Below are positions 63,391 to 64,000 of a stretch of DNA of 64,000 nucleotides, in pieces. A program made the translations under genes and the position numbers. This DNA is from Anaerolineaceae bacterium (lineage in GTDB: Bacteria; Chloroflexota; Anaerolineae; Anaerolineales; Anaerolineaceae), in contig JAHYJK010000003.1 of assembly GCA_019429225.1 (NCBI GenBank), forward strand, positions 1 through 64,000, given 5' to 3'. The notes under the pieces were generated by a model that was not told the origin of the DNA, did no database searches, and saw only the letters and a list, made by a program, of their open reading frames with translations. Positions within the stretch are counted from its first letter, which is position 1. The number at the start of each line of letters is the position of its first letter.

Positions 63391-64000
63391 TTAGCGTACG
63401 GCTGGAGGATTTTCTCGATCAGCAGACGGATCAAAGATGTGGAAGTTATCCATATTGATCGCCAGTTTAACCTCATCACCCATATGGAAGCGGGTACGAG
63501 GATCTACACGGCCAACAAAATTATGCTCACCGGCAATCAGGTACAAATAAATCTCGTTACCCATTAACTCAGTGAAATCAACCTTTGCTGGAATCTCTGC
63601 TGCTGAAACATCTGGTGGTACAAACAGTGGATTGTGAACGTCTTCTGGACGAATACCAAATATAACTTCTTTGTCCACAAGATGCATGAATGTACCGGCT
63701 TTTGCTTCAGGAACTTTGACAACAAATGCACCTGTATCCACCATCAAATTGTTTCCATCTTTGCGAAGTTTTGCAGAGAAGAAATTCATGGCTGGTGAAC
63801 CAATGAATCCGGCCACAAAAAGGTTGGCTGGATAATCATAAAGCATTTGTGGTGTGTCAAGTTGTTGTAAGAGACCTTTATTCATGACCGCAATACGAGT
63901 TGCCATGGTCATAGCTTCCGTCTGATCGTGTGTTACGTAAATAAAAGTCGTCTGCAAATTCTGATGCAGTTTGCTGATCTGCGCACGTGTCTGAACGCGT
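63391..64000 (-). CDS. MalK/UgpC-type sugar ABC transporter ATPase, C-terminal part
   Basis: The gene runs off the window end. The visible 200 or so residues begin RVQTRAQISKLHQNL, then IYVTHDQTEAMTMA (switch His), DTPQMLYDYPANLFVAGFIGSPAMNF, and a C-terminal MOBP/TOBE regulatory domain (FGIRPEDV, MGNEIYLYLIAGEHNFVGRVDPRT). This places it in the CUT1 carbohydrate importer ATPases, which often serve several transporters. Walker A, signature and B lie outside. Ends in its own terminator. Confidence 0.92.
   Translation of the reverse strand, partial: RVQTRAQISKLHQNLQTTFIYVTHDQTEAMTMATRIAVMNKGLLQQLDTPQMLYDYPANLFVAGFIGSPAMNFFSAKLRKDGNNLMVDTGAFVVKVPEAKAGTFMHLVDKEVIFGIRPEDVHNPLFVPPDVSAAEIPAKVDFTELMGNEIYLYLIAGEHNFVGRVDPRTRFHMGDEVKLAINMDNFHIFDPSADRENPPAVR

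Noticed and set aside
1-64000. CRISPR arrays, tRNA genes, insertion sequences, prophage
   Set aside because: No regularly spaced direct repeats, no cloverleaf with TTCGANNC arm, and no transposase, integrase or phage structural genes were seen on either strand.

Overview
The window looks like a chromosomal segment of an AT-rich member of the Chloroflexota, most likely class Anaerolineae. This is inferred, not computed. The pointers are a polyphosphate-type glucokinase, exported proteins with Thr/Pro-rich TPTPT linkers, an FtsZ ending in a DIPAFLRRR-type tail, a chromosomal rpsF-ssb-rpsR cluster, and a fused membrane/spermidine-synthase-like protein. I see no phage, transposase, integron, CRISPR array, tRNA or rRNA. 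Genes are densely packed on both strands in short operons with frequent 1-17 bp overlaps, and no gene-free stretch exceeds about 300 bases.

Layout. 1-4.5 kb: the end of an aspartase gene, then a leftward operon (baseplate-J-like membrane protein, ruvX, mltG, polyphosphate glucokinase). 4.6-6.8 kb: lipoprotein, DEDDh exonuclease, MsrQ. 6.9-14.4 kb: a rightward operon of a degenerate SF1 helicase-like protein, an intact UvrD-type helicase, a stand-alone Fe-S RecB-family nuclease and RecJ, which reads as a three-subunit analogue of AddAB/AdnAB. 14.4-17 kb: rpsF-ssb-rpsR behind a leader that folds like the S6:S18 autoregulatory element, then a PpiC foldase. 17-29 kb: smc and rnc, a MoaD-MoaE fusion and moaC, scpA, mutS, a GH57 enzyme and an NDUFA9-like reductase. 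29-33 kb: a TIM-barrel-like protein, an ftsZ with a changed catalytic T7 loop, and two small ORFs. 33-36.4 kb: SlyD, an M1-like peptidase and two helix-hairpin-helix proteins. 36.4-36.7 kb: an apparently unannotated structured RNA of about 215 nt behind a near-consensus promoter. 36.7-42.3 kb: hpt, a nuclease-fold protein, a cytidylate-kinase-like protein, a divergent phosphofructokinase with an operator-like inverted repeat, a YgiQ radical SAM enzyme and an RlmL-like methyltransferase. 42.3-48.3 kb: lipoprotein, HtrA-like protease, diphosphomevalonate decarboxylase, RseP, HEAT-repeat protein and acylphosphatase. 48.3-55.1 kb: uvrB, mfd, pth and a small membrane-anchored protein. 55.2-64 kb: a membrane protein and a YtxH protein, Nnr, a spermidine-synthase-like fusion, a DUF1461 protein, gpmA, an S9 peptidase, a small membrane protein, and the end of a MalK-type ATPase.

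Genes that work together: DNA repair and end processing (the helicase-nuclease trio, RecJ, SSB, MutS, UvrB, Mfd, RuvX), chromosome organisation (SMC, ScpA), division and envelope (FtsZ, MltG, RseP, HtrA-like), Moco synthesis (MoaC, MoaD-E), and glycolysis (glucokinase, PFK, GpmA).

The strongest candidates for something new are the structured RNA at 36472-36690, the split helicase-nuclease operon, the FtsZ with a catalytic Asp-to-His change, and a repeated leaderless-promoter layout in which TATAAT or TAAAAT sits 6-9 nt before the start codon. All structure calls were made by eye without folding or database software.
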